Source: Anaerofilum hominis (GTDB taxonomy: Bacteria > Bacillota > Clostridia > Oscillospirales > Ruminococcaceae). From it: a DNA stretch of 64,000 nucleotides. Shown piece by piece: positions 16,432-25,459 of this stretch (the first letter of the stretch is position 1; each line of letters begins with the position of its first letter). The DNA lies in NCBI RefSeq assembly GCF_014287275.1, contig NZ_JACONZ010000001.1, positions 248,001 through 312,000 of the forward strand. The letters are read 5' to 3'. The translations under genes and the position numbers were made by a program. The notes beneath the pieces are model-generated. The model was not told the origin of the DNA and ran no database searches. It worked only from the letters and a program-made list of their open reading frames with translations.

Positions 16432-18746
16432 AGCGCCGTCTCGCTTTTGATCTGCTCCAGCGCAGCCTCCACCGTCAGCTCGCCCTTGCAGCAGGCCTCG
16501 GCTCCCGCGCTGATCTTTTCCTTTAACGTGGCGTCTGCCAGCATCGGGGTCTTCAGCCCCGCGAGCAGGGCGTCCATGTCCGTGCCGGACAGCTGCCCGG
16601 CGCTGAAAGAATATTTTACATCCTCCTGGGCGGCGGCGCGGCGCAGCTGGGCGTCCAGCCCGGCCCGCAGCGCGGGCAGCCCGTCGCCGACAGAGTAGTC
16701 CTGCACCTCGTGGGAGAGCATGGTCTCAAGAAAAGCCGCAGCCAGCTCTTTTTGCCCGCTCTTTTCGCTGATGCCGGCCAGGGCGTGCGGCACCCACGCC
16801 CCGTCTGCAAGCCCCGGCAGCAGCCGGGCCTGTGTCCCCTCCTCAATGCCCGCGGCATACTGGGCCAGCATCAGATCCATCATCTCGCCGCAGCCCGCCA
16901 GGGCGCGCCCGTTGCTGTAGCCCATCACGCTGCCCGGGATATTGGTGAAGCCGCCGCCCGTGCCGCCGGAGATCACCAGGCCGCCGCTCCAGCCGCCGCT
17001 CTCCCCGCCCAGGCCGCAGCGGTCCGAGATGGTCTTCAGCGCTTCCAGGAAAGTGCGCAGGTTGGTCTCGTCCACCCCGTTTTCCCGGTTGGCAAGGGCC
17101 GAGGCGTTGGCGCTGTAGAACAGCTCGAACAGCTCCTGCCAGCTCTGAAAGGAGAGCACGGGGCGCTGCCCCTCCGGCAGCGGGGAGAACGCTGCCTCCT
17201 GGCCGCCGCCGGCCGGGCTGCCGCTGCCAGCCGCCACCGCCCCGGCCAGCTGGGTGAGGGTGTTCCAGTCCGTGCCGCGCCCGGAAGCGGTGAAGAGTGC
17301 CGGGATGCCGAACCGGGTGGGTAGCGCAAAAAGCCCTTTTTCCGTCTCGAAAGACTTTACCAGCTGCGGGATGACGCCGCTGGTGTCCAAAAGGCCCGCA
17401 AGGTCTGCCAGCACCCCTTTGTCGATATAGGACTCAAAGGGCAGGCCGTCCAGGATGAGCACGTCCGGCCCCTGTCCGGCCACCAGCTCGGTGTTCAGGG
17501 CACGCAGCGCATCCTCCCGCTGCTGGCTGCCCGCCCCCTCTTCCAGCGCCACTTCATAGTTCACCTGTACGTCCGAATGCGCCTGCTGAAACGCCGTGAT
17601 CGCAGCCCTTGCCGTGGAGGAATCGGTAAGCGAATACACCGTCAGCTCTTTATCCGGGCGGCTGAGCATCTCGGGGTCGTAGACATACCGCATCAGCCGG
17701 CTGCTGCCATCCGGCAGGGACAGCGCCGCGAGAAAATCTCCCTGCGCGGTGCGCGCAAAGGCGTTGATCCCATAGGTGGGGGAGCCGAAGCTGTAACGGC
17801 TGCCCTCCATCAGGGCTTCTGACAAAGTGCCGCCCGGTGTGAGCCGGTAGACTCCCTGGGTGTTGATATAATAAAAGTTGCCCTCGCTGTCCGCCGCCGC
17901 GCCCAGCGCCATTTCGGGGCTGCCCTGGCCGCCGTGAAAGCCGCTGTCCCGCGCCCCGTCCTCCAGGCTGTAGGCGCTCAGGCCGCCCTCATAGTCGGAA
18001 ACCAGGAATCTGTCTCCGGCAAGGGCCACCTGGTAGACGTCCTGCCCGCTCAGGTCGGTGAGCAGCGCGCCGGTTGAAAGATCGAACACCGCATTGGCGA
18101 TGCCGTCCACGTTAAAGGCGCCGGCGGGGGCGCTGTCTCCGTCCTCCGCGTCCTCCGCGCCCGCCTCTGCGGCTGCAGCCGCAGAGGCCTGGACGCCGCC
18201 TGACGCCCTTTCCCCCATATACTGCAGGTAGAGACGGTCGTCCGACAGCAGCTTTGCGTCTATGACCGTGCCCCCTGCGCCCAGCCTTTCTTCCAGCTCA
18301 GGCAGCGCCAGCTGCACTTTCTGTCCGTCCTGCGCGACTTTCCAGCAAGAAAAGCCCTGTTCCTCTGTTTTGACCATCAGCAGCAGGCTGCCGTCTGAGA
18401 GGGCCAGGGCCGCCTGCAGCCCCTCAAACTCCTGCTGCCACGAGACGTCCAGCGCCTGCCAGGTGGCCCCGTTGTCCTGCGATCTGCTGTGATGCAGGGC
18501 GGGCTCGCCCCCCTGGGCCGGCTGGTCGTACCACAGATAATCGACGCTGCCGTCCGGGTGGGCATACAGGCCCGACGGCAGGCCCGCTCCGCTGCCCTCC
18601 GGGGTGACGTTGCTCTCCACAAAACGTCCCTTTGCCTGTGTCTGTGCCCCGGCGGCCCCGCTGCTCCCCGCCCCGGCGCTGCAGCCTGCGGCCAGCATCG
18701 TCGACGCCGCCAGAAGCAGGCAGGCCAATCGTTTTTTTATCTTCAA
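16410..18746 (-). CDS. Second Asp-box / solute-binding lipoprotein (paralogue)
   Basis: A 778-residue lipoprotein with signal peptide and lipobox STMLAAGC. After the lipid-modified Cys it has GRFVESNVTPEG, matching GRYVEREITPPG of the first copy, then an Asp-box SQDNGATW and a propeller-like half. The C-terminal half starts near KELTVYSLTDSSTARAAITA and includes GPDVLILDGLP, matching sugar-type solute-binding proteins. The start is a TTG at 18746 with AGAGAGG eight bases upstream; ATG at 18773 or 18797 would give an atypical signal peptide. Unlike the first copy no permeases accompany it, which favours a sensing role for the adjacent two-component system. Confidence 0.8.
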   Translation of the reverse strand: MKIKKRLACLLLAASTMLAAGCSAGAGSSGAAGAQTQAKGRFVESNVTPEGSGAGLPSGLYAHPDGSVDYLWYDQPAQGGEPALHHSRSQDNGATWQALDVSWQQEFEGLQAALALSDGSLLLMVKTEEQGFSCWKVAQDGQKVQLALPELEERLGAGGTVIDAKLLSDDRLYLQYMGERASGGVQASAAAAAEAGAEDAEDGDSAPAGAFNVDGIANAVFDLSTGALLTDLSGQDVYQVALAGDRFLVSDYEGGLSAYSLEDGARDSGFHGGQGSPEMALGAAADSEGNFYYINTQGVYRLTPGGTLSEALMEGSRYSFGSPTYGINAFARTAQGDFLAALSLPDGSSRLMRYVYDPEMLSRPDKELTVYSLTDSSTARAAITAFQQAHSDVQVNYEVALEEGAGSQQREDALRALNTELVAGQGPDVLILDGLPFESYIDKGVLADLAGLLDTSGVIPQLVKSFETEKGLFALPTRFGIPALFTASGRGTDWNTLTQLAGAVAAGSGSPAGGGQEAAFSPLPEGQRPVLSFQSWQELFELFYSANASALANRENGVDETNLRTFLEALKTISDRCGLGGESGGWSGGLVISGGTGGGFTNIPGSVMGYSNGRALAGCGEMMDLMLAQYAAGIEEGTQARLLPGLADGAWVPHALAGISEKSGQKELAAAFLETMLSHEVQDYSVGDGLPALRAGLDAQLRRAAAQEDVKYSFSAGQLSGTDMDALLAGLKTPMLADATLKEKISAGAEACCKGELTVEAALEQIKSETALYLAERG

Positions 18747-18820
18747 GATGATCGCCTCTCTCTTTCCTGTCATCGCGGGAGCCCTGCCCCCGTCCATGTC
18801 TCAAACTATACCGCCGCCAT

Positions 18821-18842
18821 CCTTGAAAAATCCTTAAAAAGC
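18821..18842. promoter_or_regulatory. Candidate response-regulator binding site (11-bp phased repeat)
   Basis: CCTTGAAAAAT (18821) and CCTTAAAAAGC (18832) are direct repeats exactly 11 bp apart, 75-97 bp upstream of the second lipoprotein start. Spacing and CTTAA-like core match the sites seen in front of the first lipoprotein, so the paralogous regulator may bind here. Confidence 0.45.
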
Positions 18843-18957
18843 AGAGCGGGCGGACCGTTTTCACAGTTTTTTCATCCCCCGCACCTGCTTTTCAGGACCT
18901 TTTAAGGTAATATAAGTTAGACTGGCTGCAATGGCCGGAACAAAGGAGAGAGCTCAG

Positions 18958-19644
18958 ATGAGGATCTTGATGATCGAGGACGACCGCGAACTGTGCGAGG
19001 CCTGCGCGCCGCAGCTGCGGGCAGCCGGTTTTGAAGCGGATTTTTGCCACGACGGAGGGGAGGCGCTCTATTATCTGCGCCAGCCCATCTACGATCTGTG
19101 CATCCTGGACCGCATGCTGCCGGGAAGCGATGGGCTGGCCCTGCTTGCCGCCGCCCGCGCCGAGGGGGTGCGCACGCCGGTCCTGATGCTCACCGCCATG
19201 GGGCGGGTGGGCGACCGGGTGGACGGGCTGGACGCGGGGGCAGACGATTATCTGACCAAGCCCTTTGATATGCGGGAACTGCTCGCCCGGGTGCGGGCGC
19301 TGGCGCGCCGCCCGGGGACCCTGGCCGCGCCGGACCTGCTCTGCTATGGGGACCTTTCCCTGGACCGCGGCTCGCTGGCGCTGCGCGGCGGGAAAGGCGC
19401 CTGTGTGCTGTCAAAAAAAGAGGCTGAGGTGCTGGCGGCATTGCTGCAGGGCGGCGGGCGCACCCTGTCGCGCGCGCTGCTGTTCGGCCGCGTATGGGGG
19501 GCCGATACAGAGGTGGAGGAAGCCAGCCTGGACAGCTATATCCACTTTGTGCGCCGCCGCCTTGCCGCGGTGAGCGAACGGGTGCGGGTGGCGACGGTGC
19601 GGGGCGTGGGTTACCGGCTGGAGGATGCGCGGGATGCGCCGTGA
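18958..19644 (+). CDS. OmpR/PhoB-family response regulator (paralogue)
   Basis: A 228-residue regulator with receiver residues D8-D9, D51 (ILDRMLPG) and the conserved Lys in LTKPFD, then a winged-helix domain ending VRVATVRGVGYRLEDA. ATG 18958 is chosen because AAAGGAGAGAG lies just upstream. It is very similar in length and sequence to the regulator at 14390-15076, so the two arose by duplication. It is followed by its own kinase and faces the second lipoprotein gene. Confidence 0.95.
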   Translation: MRILMIEDDRELCEACAPQLRAAGFEADFCHDGGEALYYLRQPIYDLCILDRMLPGSDGLALLAAARAEGVRTPVLMLTAMGRVGDRVDGLDAGADDYLTKPFDMRELLARVRALARRPGTLAAPDLLCYGDLSLDRGSLALRGGKGACVLSKKEAEVLAALLQGGGRTLSRALLFGRVWGADTEVEEASLDSYIHFVRRRLAAVSERVRVATVRGVGYRLEDARDAP

Positions 19645-19681
19645 CCGGCACGCCGGCGGGCAAAAGAGGGGCGCGCCCGCC

Positions 19682-20971
19682 ATGCTGAAGCCCCTGCGCC
19701 GCCGCCTGACCCTGATCTTTACCGCCCTTACCGGCTCAGTGCTTGCGGCCATGCTGCTGCTCACCCTGATGCTGGCGCAGCAGCAGGCGCGCACGGCGGC
19801 CCGCGGGCGGCTGTCGGATATCGCGGACACCCTGATCGAACAGATGCGCTCCGGCCGGACGATCAGCGACGACTGGCTGGCGCGCATGGAGGCGGCCTCG
19901 CGGCTTGTCATCGGCATCACGGACCAGGGCAGCCCGCTCTTTTTTTCCGGCTCCTGGACGCCCGCCACAAGCCGGGAGACTCTGCTTGCCCGCGCGCGGG
20001 AAAAGGCCGAGGCCCTCGGCCTGCCGCTGGAAAAAGCGCCCGTCTCTTCCCTGTACGCCGTCCGACAGCAATTTGAACTCAGCGGCGACAACGGGGACGC
20101 CTATCTCGCCGAGGCGGCGCTCATCCCCGCAGGCGAGGGCTGGTACAGCCTGATCCTGCTGCAGGACACCCGCCCCCTGCAGGGCGGCCTGCTGCGCCTG
20201 CGCCTGCTTTACGGCGGCATCGGCGCCGCGGGGGCGGCGCTTTTGCTGGCGGTGAGCTGGTTTTTGTCCGGCCGCGTGCTGCGCCCCACCGCCGAGGCGA
20301 TCCAGAAACAGCGCGATTTCGTCGCCGCCGCCAGCCACGAGCTGCGCAGCCCGCTGGCGGTGATCCGCACCAGCCTGTCCGCCATCCCGGCGGACCCGGC
20401 CGGGGAAAAGCGCTACCTCAAAAACATCGAGGGCGAGGCGCAGCGGATGTCCCGCCTGGTGGACGACCTGCTGATCCTGGCGGGCAGCGACGCAAAAAAC
20501 TGGAAGCTGCGCACGGAACCGGTCGATCTCGACGCGCTGCTCATCGACGCGTTTGACCAGTTTGAGCCGCTGGCGCGCGCAAAGGGCCTTTCCCTGCGCC
20601 TTTTGCTGCCGCAGGCCCCGGTGGGCGCCGCCGAGGGCGACCGCGGCCGCCTGATGCAGATCCTCTCGGTCCTGTTCTCCAACGCGGCGGATTACGCGCC
20701 GCAGGGCAGCGCGGTGACGCTGGAGGCGCGGCGCGGCAAAGCGCGCGCCCTCATCACGATCTCCGACCAGGGGCCCGGGGTGCCCGACGCGGAAAAGGAG
20801 CGCGTTTTTGACCGCTTTTATCGCGCCGACGCGGCCCGCAGCGGGAAAAGCCATTTTGGCCTGGGCCTTTCGGTGGCCCGCGAACTGGCGGCCCTGCACG
20901 GCGGGTCCCTCACCGTGGGAGACGCCCCGGGTGGAGGCGCGGCCTTTACCCTCTCCCTGCCGCTGCGCTGA
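19682..20971 (+). CDS. Sensor histidine kinase (paralogue)
   Basis: A 429-residue kinase with membrane segments at about 15-32 and 178-197, HisKA H box FVAAASHELRSPLAV (H219), N box LFSNAADYAPQGS, DQGPGVPD and FGLGLSVAREL. The N-terminus MLKPLRRRLTLIFTALTG aligns with MIKKLRRRLTLHYAALSG of the first kinase, which supports ATG 19682. Earlier ATGs at 19625 and 19634, the latter with a well-spaced GGAGG, would overlap the regulator gene and add 16-19 residues. It partners the preceding regulator. Confidence 0.92.
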   Translation: MLKPLRRRLTLIFTALTGSVLAAMLLLTLMLAQQQARTAARGRLSDIADTLIEQMRSGRTISDDWLARMEAASRLVIGITDQGSPLFFSGSWTPATSRETLLARAREKAEALGLPLEKAPVSSLYAVRQQFELSGDNGDAYLAEAALIPAGEGWYSLILLQDTRPLQGGLLRLRLLYGGIGAAGAALLLAVSWFLSGRVLRPTAEAIQKQRDFVAAASHELRSPLAVIRTSLSAIPADPAGEKRYLKNIEGEAQRMSRLVDDLLILAGSDAKNWKLRTEPVDLDALLIDAFDQFEPLARAKGLSLRLLLPQAPVGAAEGDRGRLMQILSVLFSNAADYAPQGSAVTLEARRGKARALITISDQGPGVPDAEKERVFDRFYRADAARSGKSHFGLGLSVARELAALHGGSLTVGDAPGGGAAFTLSLPLR

Positions 20972-21508
20972 TCTCCCCACCGCGGCGTCCGGCCCGTTTT
21001 GCAGAATGCCGCGGCCTTAAAAGTGACAAATTTGATCTTTTCCTCTTTTGTCTGTGCCCTGCACAGAGACAAACCACGGAGACACAAAAAGCGGGACCTC
21101 TGCGGGAGGGGCCGGAGTCCCCGCCGGGGCAGGGCTTCTGATCGCTCCCATTTTCCCCGTTCGGGACAGGCCCAAAAGCTCTTTTGAAACAAAATGCGGA
21201 GCGGAAGCCCCGTTTTCCCTTTTCCCCATTGCCGCACTGCCATCAAGCCCGCCGGGCATGATACCGCAATTTTCAGAAACTTTTTTTAAATGCGCTGCGC
21301 CGCTGCCGGCGATCGCGGGATCCGGCCCCGCGCCCGGACTTCTCTTGGAAAAAGGGGGGCACACCGCCGCAGGAACTTCATTTTTTGACGATTTTTGCGT
21401 TTTGTATCTTCCCCTTTTGGCGCCGCTGCGGTATGATTAAGGCAGAAGATTCCTGCCAAAAACAAAAGCGTTCCGGCCCCGCCGGGACGAAAGGGGTTGC
21501 TGTCACCA
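20972..21508. other. Gene-free stretch after the second kinase
   Basis: No coding frame with family similarity is seen. A self-complementary stretch TTTGTCTGTGCCCTGCACAGAGACAAA-like sequence lies near 21044-21072 and could be a hairpin. TATGAT at 21432-21437 is a possible -10 element for the DUF308 gene, without a convincing -35 partner. Nothing else is identified. Confidence 0.4.
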
Positions 21509-22084
21509 ATGAAAAAGATCCTGAACGAATACGCGTATTCCTCCCTGGCGGGCGTGGTGTTGGGGCTGGTGCTGCTGATCTGGCCCTCCCTTTCGGGCAA
21601 GCTGCTCTGCTATGGTCTGGCGCTGGCCTTTCTGGCCTACGGCATCTACCGCATCGTCTGCTATTTTATCCGGGACGCGGTGCTCACCATGCTGCGCCGC
21701 GACCTGGCCGTGGGCCTGATCGCCATCGCCGTGGGCGTCTTTATCTTCGCCCGGCCGGAGCTGCTGGTCTCACTGCTGCCGGTGCTGTTCGGCCTGCTGC
21801 TGGTGGTGGGGGCCATGAGCGAGGTACAGACCGCTTTTGATATGAAGCGGATGGAAGACGGCCGCTGGTATTTTTCCCTGATCGCCGCCGCAGTGCTGGC
21901 GGGGCTGGGGCTGGTGATCCTGGCGAACCCCTTTTCCACCGCGCTGGTGCTGATGCGGTTTACCGGCGCGGCACTGGCGGTGGAGGGGATCTGTGAATTT
22001 GTCTTTTCCATCCTGCTCACCAAGCGGCAGCGGCTCTATTATCCCCCGGAGGACGGCGGAGACTTTTTCAAACAAAACTTTTAA
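21509..22084 (+). CDS. DUF308 / HdeD-family membrane protein
   Basis: A 191-residue protein of about six hydrophobic segments arranged as repeated pairs, with polar turns containing FARPELL and ANPFST. This pattern, including VGVFIFARPE- and GLVILANPF-type blocks, is typical of DUF308 (HdeD-like) membrane proteins, whose role is unclear (acid or general stress in some bacteria). ATG 21509 (MKKILNEYAYSS) is preferred over the in-frame start 12 bases upstream; AAGGGG lies upstream. It is monocistronic. Confidence 0.8.
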   Translation: MKKILNEYAYSSLAGVVLGLVLLIWPSLSGKLLCYGLALAFLAYGIYRIVCYFIRDAVLTMLRRDLAVGLIAIAVGVFIFARPELLVSLLPVLFGLLLVVGAMSEVQTAFDMKRMEDGRWYFSLIAAAVLAGLGLVILANPFSTALVLMRFTGAALAVEGICEFVFSILLTKRQRLYYPPEDGGDFFKQNF

Positions 22085-22432
22085 AAGCGTGCCGGCAGGC
22101 CTTTCTGCCGCAGCTGTGGGGGTGGCCGCGTCCTCCGCCCCGGTGGCCGCGAGGGCTGGCAGACGCCGCAGCCATGGACACCGGCTGAGCGGGCGGCCGA
22201 AACGATATCGGGACAATTTTTCAGCGGCAGGCGGCCGCAGACGCACCAGATGCTTTTGGGCTGTCTTTCGCTTCCCTCTGCCTGCAAACGGGCCCGCTGC
22301 CCGATCTGGCGGCTTCCGTCTTTCCCGGTGGCCTGTTGATCAGCGTCTCTCTTTGCCTTTCCCCTGCGGCCGGGGCTGCTGTTGGCGGCCCGTGCCGGCG
22401 CCGCAGGCCCCTCAATTTAAAATTAAAAGAAT
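22085..22432. other. GC-rich gene-free stretch
   Basis: About 350 bases between the DUF308 gene and the terminator. No plausible gene, RNA or promoter was recognised. Confidence 0.5.
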
Positions 22433-22486
22433 TAAAAGACGCGTCCTGAAACCGGCCCAAAAGGCCATTTCAGGACGCGTTTTTTC
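22433..22486. terminator. Bidirectional intrinsic terminator
   Basis: ACGCGTCCTGAAA (22439-22451) pairs with TTTCAGGACGCGT (22468-22480). A run of T follows on the plus strand, and an AAAA on the 5' side gives TTTT on the minus strand. It can end the DUF308 transcript and the convergent DsrE-like transcript. Confidence 0.85.
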
Positions 22487-22523
22487 TGTCCGCTTCGGCT
22501 TGCTCGGAACCCTGCGCGGGGCG

Positions 22524-22871
22524 TCAGGGGCGGATATAGGCGTATCCCGCCTGCTGCTTTTGCGCCAGCTCCACCACGCCGGCGGGCACCGTCACCGCAA
22601 ACGGAGCCAGCGCCTCCGGCTCGATCTGCTGTGCCCGCAGGGCGTTGCGGCAGGCTGCAAACACGACGCCCTTTTCCGCCAGGGCCGCCATCCGCTGCAG
22701 CAGCGCCGCGTCGCTCCCCTCAGCTGACAAGGCGCGCACCGCAATGCCGTTGGCCAGCAGCTCGATCTTTACAGCCTCGCCGCTCTCCTCACAATAGGCG
22801 AGCATATTCTCCGCATTGCCTAATGCCAACCCCCACTTTTCCAGTTCATCGACATGAAAGATCGTCTGCAT
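22524..22871 (-). CDS. DsrE/DsrF-like family protein
   Basis: A 115-residue small protein. FHVDELEKWGLALGNAENML, then VKIELLANGIAVRALSAEG, then GVVFAACRNALRA (a conserved Cys near residue 80) match the DsrE-like fold. The family includes sulfur-relay and uncharacterised intracellular proteins, so the reaction is not known. ATG 22871 follows a GGAAGGCAGGG stretch. It lies 67 bases downstream of feoB on the same strand and could be co-transcribed with it. Confidence 0.72.
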   Translation of the reverse strand: MQTIFHVDELEKWGLALGNAENMLAYCEESGEAVKIELLANGIAVRALSAEGSDAALLQRMAALAEKGVVFAACRNALRAQQIEPEALAPFAVTVPAGVVELAQKQQAGYAYIRP

Positions 22872-22938
22872 AACGCATCCCTGCCTTCCGTTTTTTTCTG
22901 ATGATAGGTCATCCGGCAGCAAAATGCAAGCCCCGCCC

Positions 22939-25077
22939 TTACAGCAGACGCGCCAGATTTGCAAACAGCCCGCAGACAACGACCCCCGCCAGCGTCGGCA
23001 CCAGAAACGACACTGCCGTCCACTTGACGCTTCCGCTCTCCTTGCGGATGGTCATGCAGGTGGTGGAGCAGGGCCAGTGCATCAGCGAAAACAGCATGGT
23101 GCTCACCGCCGTGATCCAGGTCCAGCCGTTGGCCACCAGCAGACCCTTGAGCGCTGACAGTTCCGCCAGATCGGTCAGCACGCCGGTCTGCGTATACGCC
23201 ATGATCATGATGGGCACCACGATCTCGTTGGCGGGCAGCCCCAGCACAAAGGCCAGCAGGATGACCCCGTCCATGCCCAGAAAACGGCCAAAGGGGTCCA
23301 GAAACCCGGAGCAGAGCGCCAGCAGGGTGTGCTCCCCCACCGTGACGTTGGCCAGCAGCCAGATCACCAGCCCGGCCGGGGCGGCCACCGCCGCGGCCCG
23401 CCCCAGCACAAACAGGGTGCGGTCGAAGATGGAACGCACGATGACGCGGCCGATCTGGGGACGCCGGTAAGGGGGCAATTCCAGCGTAAAGGAGGAGGGC
23501 ACCCCCTTGAGCAGGGTCATCGACAGCAGCTTTGAGACCAGAAAGGTCATCAGGATACCCAGCAGGATGATGCCGGTGAGCAGCAGCGCCGACAGGATCG
23601 AGCCGGAAAGCCCGCCCGCCGCGCCGAGAAAAAACATGCTCAGGATCGCGATCAGGGTGGGAAAACGTCCGTTGCAGGGCACAAAATTGTTGGTGATCAT
23701 GGCGATCAGCCTCTCGCGCGGCGAGTCGATGATGCGGCATCCGACAATGCCCGCAGCGTTGCAGCCAAATCCCATGCACATGGTGAGCGCCTGTTTGCCG
23801 CAGGCACAGCACTTTTTAAAATATTTATCCAGGTTGAACGCCACGCGGGGCAGATAGCCCAGATCTTCCAGCAGGGTGAACAGCGGGAAAAAGATGGCCA
23901 TGGGCGGCAGCATCACCGAGACCACCCACGCCAGGGTGCGGAACACGCCGTCCACCAGCACGCCCCGCAGCCATTCCGGCGCGTGAAAACACACAAAAGC
24001 GCGGCTGAGCTGGTCCTGTACCCAGAAAAGCCCCTTTGCCAGTAGCTCGGAGGGCAGGTTGGCGCCCGCGATGGTCAGCCAGAGCACCGCCGCCAGCAGC
24101 AACAGCATCAGCGGGTAACCAAACCATTTGCTCGTAAGCGCGCGGTCGATCTTGCGGTCCCTCAGCTCCTGCCGGGTGGGCTGCGCCAGCACGGCGCCGC
24201 GGCAGATGCGCTCCGCTTCCCGCACCAGCGCGGAGACGATCGCGTCCTCCAGCCCCTCTCCCGTAAGGCCGGCCTGACCCAGCAGGGCCCGCGCCCGGGC
24301 CAGGGCCTGTGCCACGTCGGCCTGTTCTTCCAGCTGTGCGCCGCAGAGGCTTGACAGGGAGCAGCGCAGCTTTTCATCCCCGTCCAGCAGACGCAGCGCG
24401 GCCCAGCGGGCGGGCAGCCTGCCGGCACAGAGCTTTTCCAGCGCGGGTTCCAGCAGGGCCACCGCCTGCTCTACCGGCTTGGGATAGCGGATCAGCCGCG
24501 TCTCCCGGCGGCTCTCCCGCGGCAGGCCGGCCAGCGCGTCCATCAACTCCTCCAGCCCCTCGCCGCTGCGGGCCGCCGCCGGGATCACCGGCACCCCCAG
24601 CCGCCGGGACACCAGCTCCAGATCCACCGAGATCCCCTTGCGCCGCGCCTCGTCCATCAGGTTGACGCACACCACCACACTGCCGGTGATCTCCAGCGTC
24701 TGCAGCACCAGGTTCAGGTTGCGTTCAAGACAGGTGGCGTCGCAGACCACCGCCACCGCGTCCGGCGCGCCAAAACAAATAAAGTCCCGCGCGACCTCTT
24801 CTTCCGCCGAGTGCGCCATCAGCGAATAACTGCCCGGGATATCCACCAGCACAAAGCCCCGCCCCTTGTGGGTGCAGTTTCCCTGCGCATTCGCCACCGT
24901 TTTGCCTGGCCAGTTGCCGGTGTGCTGGTTCATGCCCGTCAGTGCGTTGAATACCGTGGATTTGCCCACGTTGGGATTGCCCGCCAGGGCCACCACCATG
25001 TGGGACTCCTGCTGTTTTTTCACGACCAGTCTCGTGTCCACCGCGTGGATCCCGGTGGAGCCGCTGGTCAGACCCAA
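22939..25077 (-). CDS. feoB: Ferrous iron transport protein B
   Basis: A 712-residue Fe(II) transporter. The N-terminal G domain has G1 GNPNVGKST (33-41), G3 VDIPGSYSL and G4 NLMDEA. A helical GDI-like region follows to about residue 285, and the C-terminal part is membrane-spanning with Gate-type repeats (FPLFTLLEDLGYLPR, CNGRFPTLIA). The start is a TTG at 25077 with AAAGAGGTG upstream. feoA lies 43 bases upstream, giving a feoAB operon divergent from a DtxR/MntR-like repressor. Confidence 0.96.
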   Translation of the reverse strand: MGLTSGSTGIHAVDTRLVVKKQQESHMVVALAGNPNVGKSTVFNALTGMNQHTGNWPGKTVANAQGNCTHKGRGFVLVDIPGSYSLMAHSAEEEVARDFICFGAPDAVAVVCDATCLERNLNLVLQTLEITGSVVVCVNLMDEARRKGISVDLELVSRRLGVPVIPAAARSGEGLEELMDALAGLPRESRRETRLIRYPKPVEQAVALLEPALEKLCAGRLPARWAALRLLDGDEKLRCSLSSLCGAQLEEQADVAQALARARALLGQAGLTGEGLEDAIVSALVREAERICRGAVLAQPTRQELRDRKIDRALTSKWFGYPLMLLLLAAVLWLTIAGANLPSELLAKGLFWVQDQLSRAFVCFHAPEWLRGVLVDGVFRTLAWVVSVMLPPMAIFFPLFTLLEDLGYLPRVAFNLDKYFKKCCACGKQALTMCMGFGCNAAGIVGCRIIDSPRERLIAMITNNFVPCNGRFPTLIAILSMFFLGAAGGLSGSILSALLLTGIILLGILMTFLVSKLLSMTLLKGVPSSFTLELPPYRRPQIGRVIVRSIFDRTLFVLGRAAAVAAPAGLVIWLLANVTVGEHTLLALCSGFLDPFGRFLGMDGVILLAFVLGLPANEIVVPIMIMAYTQTGVLTDLAELSALKGLLVANGWTWITAVSTMLFSLMHWPCSTTCMTIRKESGSVKWTAVSFLVPTLAGVVVCGLFANLARLL

Positions 25078-25120
25078 GCCCCATCACCTCTTTCGCCTGT
25101 TCTGTTTTTGCCCGCGCCGT

Positions 25121-25357
25121 TCAGGGGCAGGCGATCATCACCCGCGCCGAATCCTCTGAGCGCAGGGCGATCAGCGCGCCGCGGATCAGATAAGCCACCG
25201 GGTCGCCGGCCGGGCTTTTCTGCACGCATTCCACCTCGGTGCCCGCGATCAGGCCGATGTCCTGCAGGCGGCGGCGCATGCTGCCGTCCGATCGCAGGGC
25301 GGTCACCCGCGCCCGCTGCCCCACCTTGAGATTGGTCAAACTATTGCTACCGGTCAT
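25121..25357 (-). CDS. feoA: Ferrous iron transport protein A
   Basis: A 78-residue SH3-like FeoA protein: NLKVGQRARVTALRSDG, RRRLQDIGLIAGTEVECV, GDPVAYLIRGALIALRSEDS. It supports FeoB activity at the membrane. ATG 25357 has a GGAGGAATC ribosome-binding site seven bases upstream. The reading frame stays open far upstream, but that extension has no similarity to FeoA and would cover the divergent repressor gene. Confidence 0.95.
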   Translation of the reverse strand: MTGSNSLTNLKVGQRARVTALRSDGSMRRRLQDIGLIAGTEVECVQKSPAGDPVAYLIRGALIALRSEDSARVMIACP

Positions 25358-25387
25358 AACCGATTCCTCCTCGCCATATGTTAGGGA

Positions 25388-25406
25388 CAGGAAACTTTCT
25401 TTCCTG
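25388..25406. promoter_or_regulatory. Candidate metalloregulator operator
   Basis: A perfect inverted repeat CAGGAAA-cttTC-TTTCCTG with 7-bp arms and a 5-bp spacer lies in the 102-bp divergent gap between feoA and the DtxR/MntR-like gene. Its position and symmetry suit binding by a dimeric metal-dependent repressor. It does not match the classic TTAGGTTAGSCTAACCTAA box closely. Confidence 0.5.
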
Positions 25407-25459
25407 CTGCCAATATATGCGGCCCGCACGGATGTGTGCCGCGGGAGGAGGCGCGGAGG

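Noticed and set aside
20972..21508. A structured RNA in the stretch after the second kinase.
   Set aside because: Only one modest hairpin is seen; no conserved RNA family signature such as tmRNA, 6S or RNase P was recognised.
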